Positions 1 through 10,022 of a stretch of DNA of 64,000 bases are shown here, in pieces. The notes beneath the pieces are model-generated. The model was given only the letters and a program-made list of their open reading frames with translations. It was not told the origin of the DNA and did not search any database. The translations under genes were made by a program, and so were the position numbers. This DNA comes from Oegoconia quadripuncta (taxonomy: Eukaryota > Arthropoda > Insecta > Lepidoptera > Autostichidae), in contig OX438748.1 of the NCBI GenBank assembly GCA_949316235.1, positions 24,492,575 to 24,556,574 on the forward strand. The letters are read 5' to 3'. Every line of letters begins with the position of its first letter. Position 1 is the stretch's first letter.

Positions 1-960
1 CGAAAAACTTTATTCTCCTTTCTTGGGCAGTCGGGCGGCGGCAATGATAATCGCGCGAACAATTCTTTTTCGCACTTTTCTTAGTACATAAAACAGCGCC
101 ATCTCTTAGAATCCTCGAGAACTAATAGGACTGCTGTGAACTGAGATTAAAGCGCCAAAACCACCGCGAAACATATTTTTAGTCTGTGTTCACAATCTAT
201 AAATCAGTCACATAAAAGTGCAAGAGGAAGACCACCGCCAACTTTTTAATTATTTTATGAACCTCAACAAGATAGAGAACTTTTAATCGTCCCTCATATT
301 TCTTTTTGTGTTGCCATTTTTGCAATACTAAATTAACAAAATAAACATTTTAAGCTCCGTCAAATAAGTTGTAGGTCCTGGGTGCGCGCGCTTTCTACTT
401 TCGATCTCATCTTCACTTAATATCAGATGTGATTGAGGTCAAGCGCATATAAAATGAAATGAAAACATAGCCTAACAGTAATGCTGCGGCATAACCGATT
501 TTTTTTAATCTTATGCTTGTTTAATTCATTAAGAATGCCACATAAACGCTCACTACCATGTTCATAAATTAACCGGACCGAAAATCAAAGTCAGAACCTT
601 CTCTATTTACATTCTATGCTTCTGTATAAGAACAGAGGTCGTTACCACTTGCCATCTGATCAAAAATACTATACGTATTTCGACACATGGCTTTATTGGT
701 ACATTAAATTTGTTGATTGATTTCATTATTGTAACCTCACGTAACGTTACTTTTTGCTTGAGCTAAAAAATGCAATCTACATATATATAGTTTGTGAGAG
801 ATAATCAAAATATATTTGGTAATCGGCTTTAATACGTTTGATGAGCTGCAGCCGCATCACGTATAAGTTCGATCGCTAAAATTAGCCCTTATTGGTTAGG
901 TTATAGGTTTTAGCGGGCTTCCTTCCTCGACGCAGTTTACGCCTATTTTGCGTGGTTAGT
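1..960. other. AT-rich stretch without a gene
   Basis: No exon signal seen. Bases about 80-165 are an inverted copy of 22900-23005 (shared ACAGCGCCATCTCTTAG). Bases 400-445 match the 3' part of SINE family C (CTTCACTTAATATCAGATGT). Confidence 0.5.
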
Positions 961-974
961 TGCTGACACTACTC

Positions 975-1260
975 TTGCTAACACAGCTCCTCCAAGAAGC
1001 CTAGTAGACCTCTAATGTTGCCCACGACTTCTGGAAGCGACCCCGGTGTCCCGAGGTACTGTGCCCTGTATACTGCCATACCTGGACATCCTAAGATGAC
1101 GTGTGCGGCTGGGTCTTCTGCCTCCATGCACGCTCTGCTCAGGGAGCTGTCTGTAACACCTAGAGTAAACAAGTGTTTGTTTAGCCAGTTATAGCTCCGA
1201 TGAGCAGTCTGAGTTGGGGCCTCTTTAGCTGTAGCTGCTTCCGTGATAGCCTGGTACTGA
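975..1260 (-). mobile_element. LINE fragment, ORF2 RNase-H C-terminal region
   Basis: The minus-strand translation reads RPQLRLLIGAITG, then, after a small frameshift, NKHLFTLGVTDSSLSRAC and PAAHVILGCPG. This is the RNase-H/zinc-knuckle-like tail found in LINE ORF2 proteins. The frameshift and lack of flanking LINE sequence mark it as dead. Confidence 0.75.
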
Positions 1261-1394
1261 TGGTTGATTAGCCCTCTAGCTCATTTGTTTTGGATTGCTT
1301 TGGGACCACATAAGCGCCCTAGACGTATACTATGGTAACTCGATGGATAGCATTAGTTTATCTCCTTATCCTGCCTGTTTTGTTGCGTTTTTTT

Positions 1395-1735
1395 TTCTAT
1401 GCACGACGGTTTCGTATTTGACCTCAATCACACCTGATGTTAAGTGAAGATGAGGTCGAAGCTGGAAGCGTACTGACCCGGAAACCCCAACACATTTGGG
1501 GGACTGGCTATCTTATCTCTGACAACCGGAACAGAACAATGCTATTAACATTGCTGTTTGGCGGCACAGATTTAGATAAGATAGTGGTAGCTAGCCAGGC
1601 GGACATTTAAAATGCCCGATCACAACCAAGCCGAGTACTTAAACATGTACCCCGCTGGGGATCGAACCCGCGACCTCCGAATCGTAAACCCAATGTTGTT
1701 TACATTGAGCCACGGCGGCGGTTGCGTGATTGTGA
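1395..1735 (-). mobile_element. SINE family C, near full length
   Basis: tRNA-like head at the right end on the minus strand (CCGTGGCTCAATGTAAAC, GGTTCGATCCC as B box), then the family body (GCTAGCTACCAC, ATCTTATCTAAATCTG) and tail (CTCATCTTCACTTAACATCA, GTGCATA plus A-run). Defines family C in this window. Confidence 0.85.
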
Positions 1736-2119
1736 CCTTCCTTATGAGGCCCATATTGAGAGACCACGTTTCAGTGCCATCCCTGGGAACACACATTGAT
1801 TGAACACTTTCTGTAAAAGTAAATCCTTCTTTTCAACAGTTTACACAAACATTTTTTTTGGGAATGTTCCATTTTGTACCCTCCGTGTATATTGATTGGA
1901 AAATTTAGCAACGTTTAACAAAATGAAATACAAATTTTATAACACTGAAACATTCGCCCGAATTTCCCAAATCGCTGCCCATTGTACAGGTCAATGACTC
2001 GTGTTGTTTGTTTATACCATACGGATCCGTTACGACTTGCAAGGTATTGTGTATAATCATTCAGCGTACATTGGCCGTTTGGTTCCCAATACAGTAGACT
2101 AGGACTGATCCATCTCTGA

Positions 2120-2285
2120 CACTTGAGTTTTTTTACAGTACTAGTCGCATGACAAGCGCGACAAACGTTTATGTCAAGTGCTAACCCGTTGTGCATAAAA
2201 AAAAAAAAAAAAATGTCGCGCGAGGTAATTTTTGTCCTACTCATTCCCTTGGATGAAATATGCAACCATCTTTATCTTGAGTGTT
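2120..2285 (+). mobile_element. Small TIR element (CCCCCGTAGCATGACA family) copy, interrupted by a SINE C tail
   Basis: Matches 5175-5285 and the reverse complement of 21139-21272 (shared CTCATTC-CTTGGA-GA and GCATGACA). At 2174-2213 it is interrupted by the extreme 3' end of SINE C (AAGTGCTAACCCGTTGTGCA plus about 18 A), flanked by the repeat ATGTC on both sides. Confidence 0.6.
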
Positions 2286-2430
2286 CGAAAAATCGCCCCC
2301 AGATGTGATTGAGATCAAACGTTAATTCTTCGTGCATAACGTTTAAAAAATATATTTGCCTTGTTTTAATGATCTGAGACGCGTCCTTTTACAAGCTTTT
2401 ATTTAGTTTGAAATGTTCGTGTGTGTATTA

Positions 2431-2613
2431 GGCTGCCCGTCCACGACCGATAATCGGTGACCGATTTTTTGTAGGAGAAAAATGGAACGTGCTGATTACA
2501 ATGTCTCAACGCCCACGTCCTACAAAAAATCGGTCACAAAATCGGTGATAAAAGTATGGACGAAATAATCGGCCGATTATCGGTCCTACAAAAAGTCGGT
2601 CGTGGGCGGACAC
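2431..2613. mobile_element. MITE, 183 bp, TTA target site duplication (PIF/Harbinger-like)
   Basis: Bounded by TTA at 2428-2430 and 2614-2616. Imperfect terminal inverted repeats (GGCTGCCCGTCCACGACCG at left; GTGTCCGCCCACGACCG as the reverse of the right end). The interior is itself palindromic, built of ATAATCGG and CTACAAAAAATCGGT blocks. A TTA duplication with GG-starting ends suits PIF/Harbinger; no transposase is present. Confidence 0.7.
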
Positions 2614-2616
2614 TTA

Positions 2617-3328
2617 CCGAAGTTGTCCGTTTCAAAATTTGCAAACCATTTTTCAATCACTTGCTGGTATCTGATTGAACTGCATTTTGGCACATTAACG
2701 TAAGTTCGGTGACAATGCAATATTATGGTATCATCGAGCTGCTCTGATGATCGAGCCGGGATTTAGCGACTGGAACTCTGGCATGATATCGAATTTGGGT
2801 TATGTTATTTTGTTGCCATGACCACTCTCTATTGCCACATGATGACAAGGATCAGAATATTGCCACTGGAACTCTATGATGGACTTTATGTTACTCGTCT
2901 TTGTACTGGAATAATATGTGATAATCATGATGAACCCAGGATGGAGCATTAAAAGATAGTTCTTAAAAGAATTTGTAATATAGACTTATTTATGAAATTG
3001 GGCACACAGCCCAGCCTATATTGGGGTAGGTGTGGCTGATCAGGTCGTCAGAGACCAGTATCTCTGCGTCCGTTGGCCATGGTGGATGCGTTTACGCATC
3101 AGCAGGCCACATTCACACAGCAAATGTACAGCTGTTTCTACAAGGTGGCAAATTCTGCACACCCCCGTGTCCCGGAGCCCCAACTTGAGCAACTGCGAGA
3201 ATGCGTATTGTTCCCACTAAATGCCAGTGCTTCCCCGGCAGACTTTTTATTGAAGGCTTTAATTAGTGTTTTAGAATGTATTAAAGTTGGGGTTCTATTA
3301 CATAACTTCATCGTTATCGGGTTCGCTC
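2617..3328. other. Unassigned intergenic stretch
   Basis: Contains an open plus-strand frame from 3073 (MAMVDAFTHQQATFTQQMY), which continues into the LINE tail at 3372 and so is unlikely to be a host gene. No family recognised. Nothing else seen. Confidence 0.3.
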
Positions 3329-3640
3329 TGACATGTGATTGGTTGGCTCATTGCTCACTCGGCAATTTGATTGATTTATTTATTTTTATTTATTTATTTA
3401 TTCAGGCTTTCACATACAGCACTACAGTAAAATTACCAATGCACTGTACGGTTACTTAGGTAGTACAAAATCCAGAATTTATAGCTACTCTTAACCATTT
3501 ATCTAAGTCAATCATCCATCAATCTCACAGCACCGCAAACACGCCCTTCTAACACTCTGCCAACTCCCAGTGAACACATCACACTCCTGGTGGTTGATGG
3601 TTTCTCATTGGTCAATGTAATCGATGACGTTAACGATGAA
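3329..3640. repeat. Dispersed repeat with a nested LINE-like insertion
   Basis: The flanks (GTGATTGGTTGGCTCATTGC and GGTTTCTCATTGGTCAATGT) are contiguous in a second copy at 54968-55060. Here they are separated by about 215 bp (3372-3590) beginning with a TTTATTTATTT run, the reverse of a TAAA-type LINE tail. Confidence 0.65.
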
Positions 3641-4059
3641 CTTACATAATCTTAAGGGCTGGTGTATTCGTCCAGAATTTAAGACATGCGTGGATGCTCC
3701 GGCCTATTTACTTTTGGAAGTAAAAATCGTCCCGATCGTAGAGTTGTAAAACCCCTTTCATGTTAACCAAGCATTGACACGGTCGAGTGGACTAGTGGAC
3801 ACGACAATTTGGCCGCTCCCGGCGCAGGCTTACTGGGCTTGGAACGGGGACACAATGGGGGTCGCTAGTTAAATCCCCATTGGGGGCGTGGGATGGGTTA
3901 AATTTAGATACTGGACAATAGATATGGACATATTCTAATGGCCCCTAAATGTTGATAGTATAATTACTGTCACTGAAAATATTAATGTAAAATGAAGGGC
4001 TGGAGTACTACTGTGGATCCTTAGTTATACTTACATACCCTACTAAAAATAGGGCCTTA

Positions 4060-4185
4060 TTAATAAATTGATCTTGAGATTGAGATCACGTTTCAGTCTC
4101 AGTACAATTTTTTATGTAACAGATTCTCAAGCGTCAACTTGAAGTCATCTTGAGAACGGCTTATTTATATGGGCCATAGCGTGGG
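4060..4185. mobile_element. MITE-like repeat related to 31318-31460
   Basis: Starts TTATTAATAAATTGATCTTG and ends with TTGAGAACGG then a TTATTTATATGGGCC variant. The same ends appear in the 31.3-kb tandem pair. The ends are loosely inverted around ATCTTGAGA/TCTCAATCTT. Bases 3640-4060 show no feature. Confidence 0.5.
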
Positions 4186-4489
4186 GTCCAAGGCAATATT
4201 TATAATACGTATATACACGTCTAAAACATAACTATACTTATTTGAGCCCTTGCTCGAGTCTTACAGCTTGATAGTTGATGCTGATATAATGATGCACGAA
4301 CAAAGATAAACTTATAATAATTACCTGATTTATTTATAAAAATGCTAACAGTATGTGTGCTTACTGTATGATGGGCGAACGTGAACTAATTATGTATGAG
4401 TGAATGAAAAGCGTTTTACTATGGAATTTGTTGAGGTGAGAAAATGCACGATCGAGGTGATCGTACAATACTAATGATATTCATTCTAT

Positions 4490-4775
4490 ATAATGACGAC
4501 CTGTTTGGTGTAGTGGTTAGCAACTCTGGCCACTATACCAAAAGGTTGCGGGTTCGAATCCCGCTAGGGACATATGTTTGTGTGATGAATACGGACATGT
4601 GTACCCGAGTTATGGATGTTTTCATTTATAATAAGTATAAGTATTTATTTGCAAAAAAAAATGTATTTATGTAGTATATCAACCATCTGGTATCCACAAC
4701 ACAAGCCTATAGTTGCTTACTGTGGAACTAGATGGCGTTGTGTGTATGTCTAAGGATATTTATTATTTATTATTA
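4490..4775 (+). mobile_element. SINE family A, near full length
   Basis: tRNA-like head with A box TGGTGTAGTGGTTAGC and B box GGTTCGAATCCCGC, followed by the body (ATGAATACGGACATGTGTAC) and the 3' part (ATAGTTGCTTACTGTGGAAC, GATATTTATTATT). Defines family A here. Confidence 0.85.
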
Positions 4776-4787
4776 TTATTATAATAT

Positions 4788-5152
4788 ACAAGGTGAAATT
4801 TAATTCGTGTAATTTCTGTTTACTGGTGGCTCCAGACCGGATTACGAACAACTTTCCACTATGGGAACCATAGCCGAATTCAGCCGAAAATTGTTGGGAT
4901 TCCATACCAAAGGTGGTTTCATAATGGTTTACTTTGTACGGGTAATCGAAAGTTTTCTGATCGAATTCGACCATAGTTCCTAGGCGAAAGTTGTTCGTAA
5001 TCAAGAGAGTTAATGGGAATGGGTGCCCATGGGCGGCGGTGATTGCTTTCCATCAGGTGACCCGCATGCTCGTTTGCCGCCCTCTCATATAAAAAAAAAA
5101 GAAAAAAAAAAGAAAGAATTACACGAATTCAAATACACCTTGTATGTAAGAG
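4788..5152. mobile_element. TIR element (ACAAGGTG ends) with a nested LINE 3' end
   Basis: Left end ACAAGGTGAAATTTAATTCG; right end, reversed, ACAAGGTGTATTTGAATTCG. The interior (CGAACAACTTTCCACTA, GGTGGTTTCATAATGG) recurs at 38160-38290 and in the fold-back element at 62596-63195. A plus-strand Jockey-type LINE 3' end (about 5012-5113, GGCGGCGGTGATTGC to CTCTCATAT plus A-run) is inserted near the right end. Confidence 0.75.
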
Positions 5153-5174
5153 TGTAATATTTTTTTTTATGTCG

Positions 5175-5285
5175 TCGTTTTATTGACTTTTATGTCGCGT
5201 GAGATAATATTTGTCCCGCTCATTCGCTTGGACGATACAACTATCCCATTCTCACACCTACGTCGTGCGCTACAAACGATGCGAG
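5175..5285. mobile_element. Small TIR element copy (related to 21139-21272)
   Basis: Shares TGTCGCG-GAGATAATATTTG and GCTCATTCGCTTGGACGA with 21180-21240, and ends in GAGCTACGGGTG. Bases 5286-5635 hold nothing else that I can identify. Confidence 0.55.
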
Positions 5286-5637
5286 CTACGGGTGCTCTAG
5301 TAAAATTAATTAAATCTCTTTGTGAGTGAAGAATCCACCGTCGAGCTATCCTGTGTAAAGGTTAATGCGTAAATGATTGAGGGTCAACAAACACCAGCTC
5401 TGAGTCTTAACGAGCGACTTTTACGGTCAATGGGATTTAATTAGGGCAGTCCTGAGGGATGACTCCTTAATGGGCGAAGAAGTTTGAGGATTTTATGTGA
5501 TAGGGTTGTTGTTTACTGTTTGCGTAAACGTCACGACTTTTATCCAAAATTGCGTTCAGATATAACTCAAACATTATTAGTTTAATGATTGGAACAACAT
5601 CCACGGTTCACCTTTTGAAATAAACAGTAATGCACAT

Positions 5638-6262
5638 GTTTTTTTTTTTTTTTTATATGAGAGGGCGGCAAATCAGCATGCGGGTCACCTGATGGAAAGC
5701 AATCACCGCCGCCCATGGACACCCGCAACACCAAAAGGGTCACAGATGCGTTGCCGGCCTTTGAAGAAGGTGTAGGCTCGTTTCTTGAAGGTTCCAATGT
5801 CGTACTCGTTCGGGAATACCGCTGCCGGAAGTCCGTTCCACAGGGTGGTTGTACGTGGTAAGAAGTTTCTTGAGAAACGTACAGTGGTAGACTAGGTAGG
5901 TATCCAGGTGATGTCGATGGAAATTTAATTTTCGGCGAGAAGTGTATCGGTTAAATTGAGCAGCGGGTATTAGCTCGAACAGTTCTTCAGAACACTCCCC
6001 ATGAAATATGCGATAGAGAATGCAGAGGGACGCGACGTCTCTTCGCAACGCCGCAGGGGATCCAGTCGGTCAGTGAGATTCTCTTGGCCGACAATTCGGA
6101 CTGCGCGACGTTGAACGTGGTCAAAAGGAAGAAGCTGGTACTGAGGTGCCCCAGCCCATAGGTGAGAACAATAATGTGACAGGGGGTGAGTCCATCGCCG
6201 TTGAGACGTGCAAATTTATAGATGTTTCTAGGTGGAAAGTTCCTGTGGCTTTCACAGCGTTT
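5638..6262 (-). mobile_element. Jockey-like LINE, ORF2 C-terminus and 3' UTR
   Basis: Minus-strand translation: RVQRRAVRIVGQENLTD, LRRDVASLCILYRIFHGECS, LFELIPAAQFNRYTSRRK and later frames with ERVRHWNLQ. This is the region after the reverse transcriptase domain typical of insect LINEs. A T-run at 5641-5654 is the poly(A) tail. Frame shifts between segments show it is dead. The same 3' end occurs at 5012-5113. Confidence 0.8.
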
Positions 6263-6625
6263 TGACACAGGGTAGGAAGAATGATAAAATTATCTATTAA
6301 ATTAAAAAACACGAGCATGTGTGAACAACCTTATGAGAGTGAAGGAAGCAGAAGAGATGTGTCAGGATCGTAGTAAGTGGAAGTCTGTGGTCTCTGCCTA
6401 CCCCTACGTGAAACAGGCGTGACATTATACGTATGTATGTATTTATTAAAAAACACAACTGCACAATAATAATTTACTCTTATAGCAAAGCCCGCAAGTG
6501 TTTTACAATATTTCTATACACACTGTGAATCAGCTGTCTTGAAAATGCATTCCGAGGAAAAGTTAGAATTTGCTAGGGTAGACACTGCCTTTCTGCCTGT
6601 ATGGAGGGTACACCGCTGAGGGTAG
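6262..6625. repeat. Dispersed repeat, copy 1 of 3
   Basis: Shares AGGAAGAATGATAAAAT, the GTTTTACAATATTTCTATAC block and AATGCATTCCGAGGAAA with 39810-39990, which continues further right. A related third copy is at 13420-14060. Family not identified. Confidence 0.55.
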
Positions 6626-7990
6626 TAGCTTGGACTTACCGACTGACAGATAAATGCAATAAACCTTTTTTTATTTCCAGTAGATTTAAATTGACATTCA
6701 ACAAATGATATCATGTATCTTACATTATAATAAATGCTTGAAGTTTGAAGTTTTGAAAACAAAATTTCCTTCCGATATATACTCCACAGATAGGAGTACC
6801 TACCTATAAAAAAAAGGCTCCAAACATAACTTTTTAGATAGATATAGATAAAGCGTTTATTTGCATAGTTACGAAACACATACAAAAATATTCGACCGCA
6901 ACAATCATTCTGCTTGGTGTTGTTCTTAAGAAATATAGCCTTATTTCACAGTAATAAAAACAAAAATTATGTACAACTGTTACAACTTATAATAGAGTTG
7001 CCTCCTGCACGCCACAGGGTAGTCCCATAGACGCCTTTTACATTTTTCGACACCCAAAAAAAATGCAGATATAACTATATAACTGAAGTGTAATGGACTC
7101 CAACCACTGTGTGTACCTACTTAGCATAAGGATTAATTTGTAAACGCAAATAAACTTTTCGTTTTTTTTTTTCGGAACCCTAAAAAATATATCTAACGGT
7201 ATACACGCAGACGTAAAACTCACAAATATAGAGTTATTGCCGTTACCGAAATTAACGGACTTCCTCCGTTTAGGAGGTCAGAGCGAGATAATGTTAAAGA
7301 TAGTGTTAGTTGATTGCCGGGCTTGAGGAAATTGTATTTTTTTTGTTCTAGTCTATTTCTAGCTAAGTGGCACTTATGGTGGGAACGTACAGTCAAAGTC
7401 AAAATACTGAACGCAAAGTTTTTAATAAAAAAAGAATACGGACACTTACACCAATCATCTAGTCCCAAACTAAGCAATGTTTTTACTATGGATGCTAGAT
7501 AACTGATGAGATGAACAAACATAAATCAAATCAAACAAATACGAGGGTTGCCTTTTAAGTTGTGTCGTTTGGAAATCTTATTATTATCCATTCTTTATTG
7601 CAAATAAACACAAATGATACATTTGTCAGATACAAAGATACACAGATGAGCTTATCTCTAAGAGAGGTCTTCCGCGATTATCAAAAAAAAAAAATATATG
7701 GCTTTTTCATCTTTTTGAATTTAGAATTCGAAAACAAAAGAATGTTTTTTGATTAGTCGAATAGTTTTATTGTAGCGTCTGTTCAAAGTGACAAGTCGGT
7801 TGTAAGAATGGAAATATCAAAGGAAAATATGCGTTTTGAGTTCGACTGTACCTACGTGAGTGTTTGATACATATGGCTATAAGCAAGTCAAGGTTGAATA
7901 CCGTTGCGAATATATCAGTGGACTGCAAGTCAAATTAAACGTAGGTAATCCTTATTTCTCCCCGCTAAGGTTTAAAATCGAACTAAAGCG
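6626..7990. other. Intergenic stretch, mostly without recognisable features
   Basis: AT-rich. Only 7435-7530 is recognisable: a headless minus-strand fragment of SINE family B (ACACTTACACCAATCATCTA, TAGTCCCAAACTAAGCAA). Confidence 0.5.
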
Positions 7991-7994
7991 TTGC

Positions 7995-8215
7995 GCACTC
8001 GTGGTGCAGTCGCATTCGGTATTCGTTTTCCATTAGCGCAGTTAAGCATCTCTGGCGCGCTCAGTCCTTGGATGGGTGGCCACTGTATGATATTTTCATA
8101 TCAGTGTTTGTCTTTAAGCCAAGTCGGTGGCCTTCAAGAGCGGCTAAAACCCACCGACTGTCAGGTGGCCACATATGTATATCCACCAATCCGCACTAGG
8201 CCAGCGTGATTGATT
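7995..8215 (+). mobile_element. 5S-rRNA-derived SINE
   Basis: The head carries the 5S internal-promoter and 3' signature (AGTTAAGCATC, then AGTCCTTGGATGGGTGGCCA), followed by the family tail (CCACCAATCCGCACTAGGCC). 5S rRNA has GAAGTTAAGCAACGTCGGGC and ACTTGGATGGGTGACC at these positions. It diverges from true 5S, so it is a SINE and not an rRNA gene. Confidence 0.8.
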
Positions 8216-8217
8216 AT

Positions 8218-8485
8218 GGTCCTGTTCAGTATAGAACCTCGCCTGGCGCCATCTATGAACCCGTGAACCCGCCACTAATGAATTTATTCACTTCAATAGG
8301 TACAAGTGTACCTTTCTCGCGGGTTCCAGGACAATCCGATAGATGGCGCAAATCTAAATGTATATAATTGGTGCGCGGACAGTTTTTTTCTCTCTTCCAA
8401 TCGGTGCAACATCCCAACAATAAACCCTCGATCAGACCGCAGTTGCCGTTTATCTTCTCCCAACAGGTCCATGCCCTTTCCCATT
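8218..8485 (+). repeat. Dispersed repeat shared with 61074-61415 (LTR-like)
   Basis: Shares TTCAGTATAGAACCTCGCCT, AATAGGTACAAGTGTACCTT, CGATAGATGGCGCAAATCTA and TTTTTTCTCTCTTCCAATCG with the second copy. The TATA-like ATGTATATA followed by AATAAA resembles the layout of a solo LTR, but terminal dinucleotides and duplications were not established. This copy lacks about 110 bp present in the other. Confidence 0.55.
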
Positions 8486-9500
8486 GAGAGAGATCCCACC
8501 TCCACACTTTATTTTTATTTATTTATTTATTTATTACTTACTGTATATAAGCTATAGGATCAACAGTAGTGCTTGACAAGGCGTCTACTGCAAGTAGATG
8601 CTGCCCTACGTGGGTCTATTGCTATGAATGAATGGTTTAATGAAGAAATAAGGTATGTAAGTAGGAAAAAGAAGTTTCCCACTTCCCCTCCGGCAAATGA
8701 GAGTGTAGCCAATGCACCGTAAAGCGGCAATGAGGCAAACCCTATGTGGAAGGAGGACGAGTGAACCACGGACTGCCTGTAAATGCAGTGAGCAGGCCGG
8801 TGGTAGCAGAAGGCTACCGCGACTAAAACGCTTAAAAGCTCGGAAAGTGTGACAATTCGAGACCAAGTGGTCATAGAACACCAGACGGATTGTAGAATTT
8901 AGATCGTCAAGCTTGATCGTCGTCCAGTATGCACTCCCCAGAATGTGGTACGATGTTCCACATCATCAGTTAACACATCGCAATTCAGCGAATCGGTCAG
9001 TGCCATAGAAAACAGTTTTGCTCAAAAGTTGTGCAGCGATCGATGTCTATCCACCCTTGAGAACCATTCCAAGAGGCCATTCCCGAACAGTGGGGAAGTG
9101 TAGGGTCATTTAATGACCCAAATCGAAGGCAATTTAGCATGTTTTGAAGCACATGGCGAGAACCTAAGAAAATCTTGTAAAGTATGGTAAGTCGATACGT
9201 TTATCTATTAAACGTTTATTCCGCACGCACGCATGACAGCTAATGCGTACATACATACATACACACATACATACATAATGTCACGCCTGTTTCCCGCTAA
9301 TGCGTCTTTAATTTAAAATCTTAAATGAGTTCAAATCTCTGTAACTCGATAGTTTTTATTCTATTTCTGTTTCAAGTACCACCTAAGTGGCCCCAAGGCC
9401 AGACCATGTGATAGCACTTCATTTCATCTCACGCTCAAGACAGTGAAATCCCAAACATAAGTGTTTCGGGTGTACCAAACATTAAAAGTGTCATGCTTGA
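8486..9500. other. Unassigned stretch
   Basis: Moderately GC-rich part (8580-9180), probably decayed mobile DNA. The overlapping frames give no recognised protein. An (ACAT)n run lies near 9247-9280. Confidence 0.35.
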
Positions 9501-9509
9501 AACGAATAC

Positions 9510-9735
9510 ATTAGAAAGAAAGAAAGAAATAAATTTATTCACCACAAGTAAGCGCAAAACTTAACATATAAAACATAAAAGAGAAGAAACTACAAAACAT
9601 ACAAAGACAAATACAAACATTTTGTAATGCTGCTGTGGCAAAGAGGAGTGGGTCTCACCATAATGCTCAGCTCCAAGAACTGGACGCTGTTCTTCCGTTC
9701 CACCCTGGGAGAGAAAGCCATGTGTTAGGTGAGTG
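9510..9735 (-). mobile_element. LINE 3' end (TTTC-tailed)
   Basis: On the minus strand: untranslated sequence, AATAAA, then a (TTTC)n tail (GAAAGAAAGAAAGAAA on plus at 9515-9530). No coding part is retained. Confidence 0.5.
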
Positions 9736-9737
9736 TG

Positions 9738-10022
9738 TATTATTTATTATAAATAATATTAATAAATATCTTTGCACATACACACAGCGCCATTTAGTTT
9801 CACACTAAGCAACTAGGCTTGTATTATAGATACCAGATGGTTGATAAACTACACAAATACTTTTTTTTTTGTAAATAAATACACATATAAATAAAAAACA
9901 TCCATAACTCGGGAACACATGTCTGTATTCATCATACAAACATATGCCCCTAGCGGGATTCGAACCCGCGACCTTTTGGTTTAGCAGCAGAATTTCTAAC
10001 CACTATACCAAACACATCGTCT
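9738..10022 (-). mobile_element. SINE family A, near full length
   Basis: 3' part first on plus (ACACACAGCGCCATTTAG, AAGCAACTAGGCTTGT), then the reverse of the head (GGGATTCGAACCCGCGACC, AACCACTATACCAAACAC). Confidence 0.85.

Noticed and set aside
3073..3459. 128-codon plus-strand frame beginning MAMVDAFTHQQ
   Set aside because: It runs through the boundary of a nested LINE tail at 3372, so it cannot be one gene; the first 60 codons may be an old mobile-element remnant but match nothing I know.
4490..4570. Possible tRNA gene (A and B boxes)
   Set aside because: The same head with a long conserved body occurs several times in the window (family A); the acceptor stem does not close; it is a SINE head. 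The same applies to the heads of families B, C and D.
7995..8110. Possible 5S rRNA gene
   Set aside because: Only part of the 5S sequence is conserved, it is diverged, and it is attached to a SINE body present in other copies.
8560..8881. Two overlapping minus frames of about 100 codons
   Set aside because: They compete for the same DNA, have no recognisable domain and sit in decayed repeat sequence.
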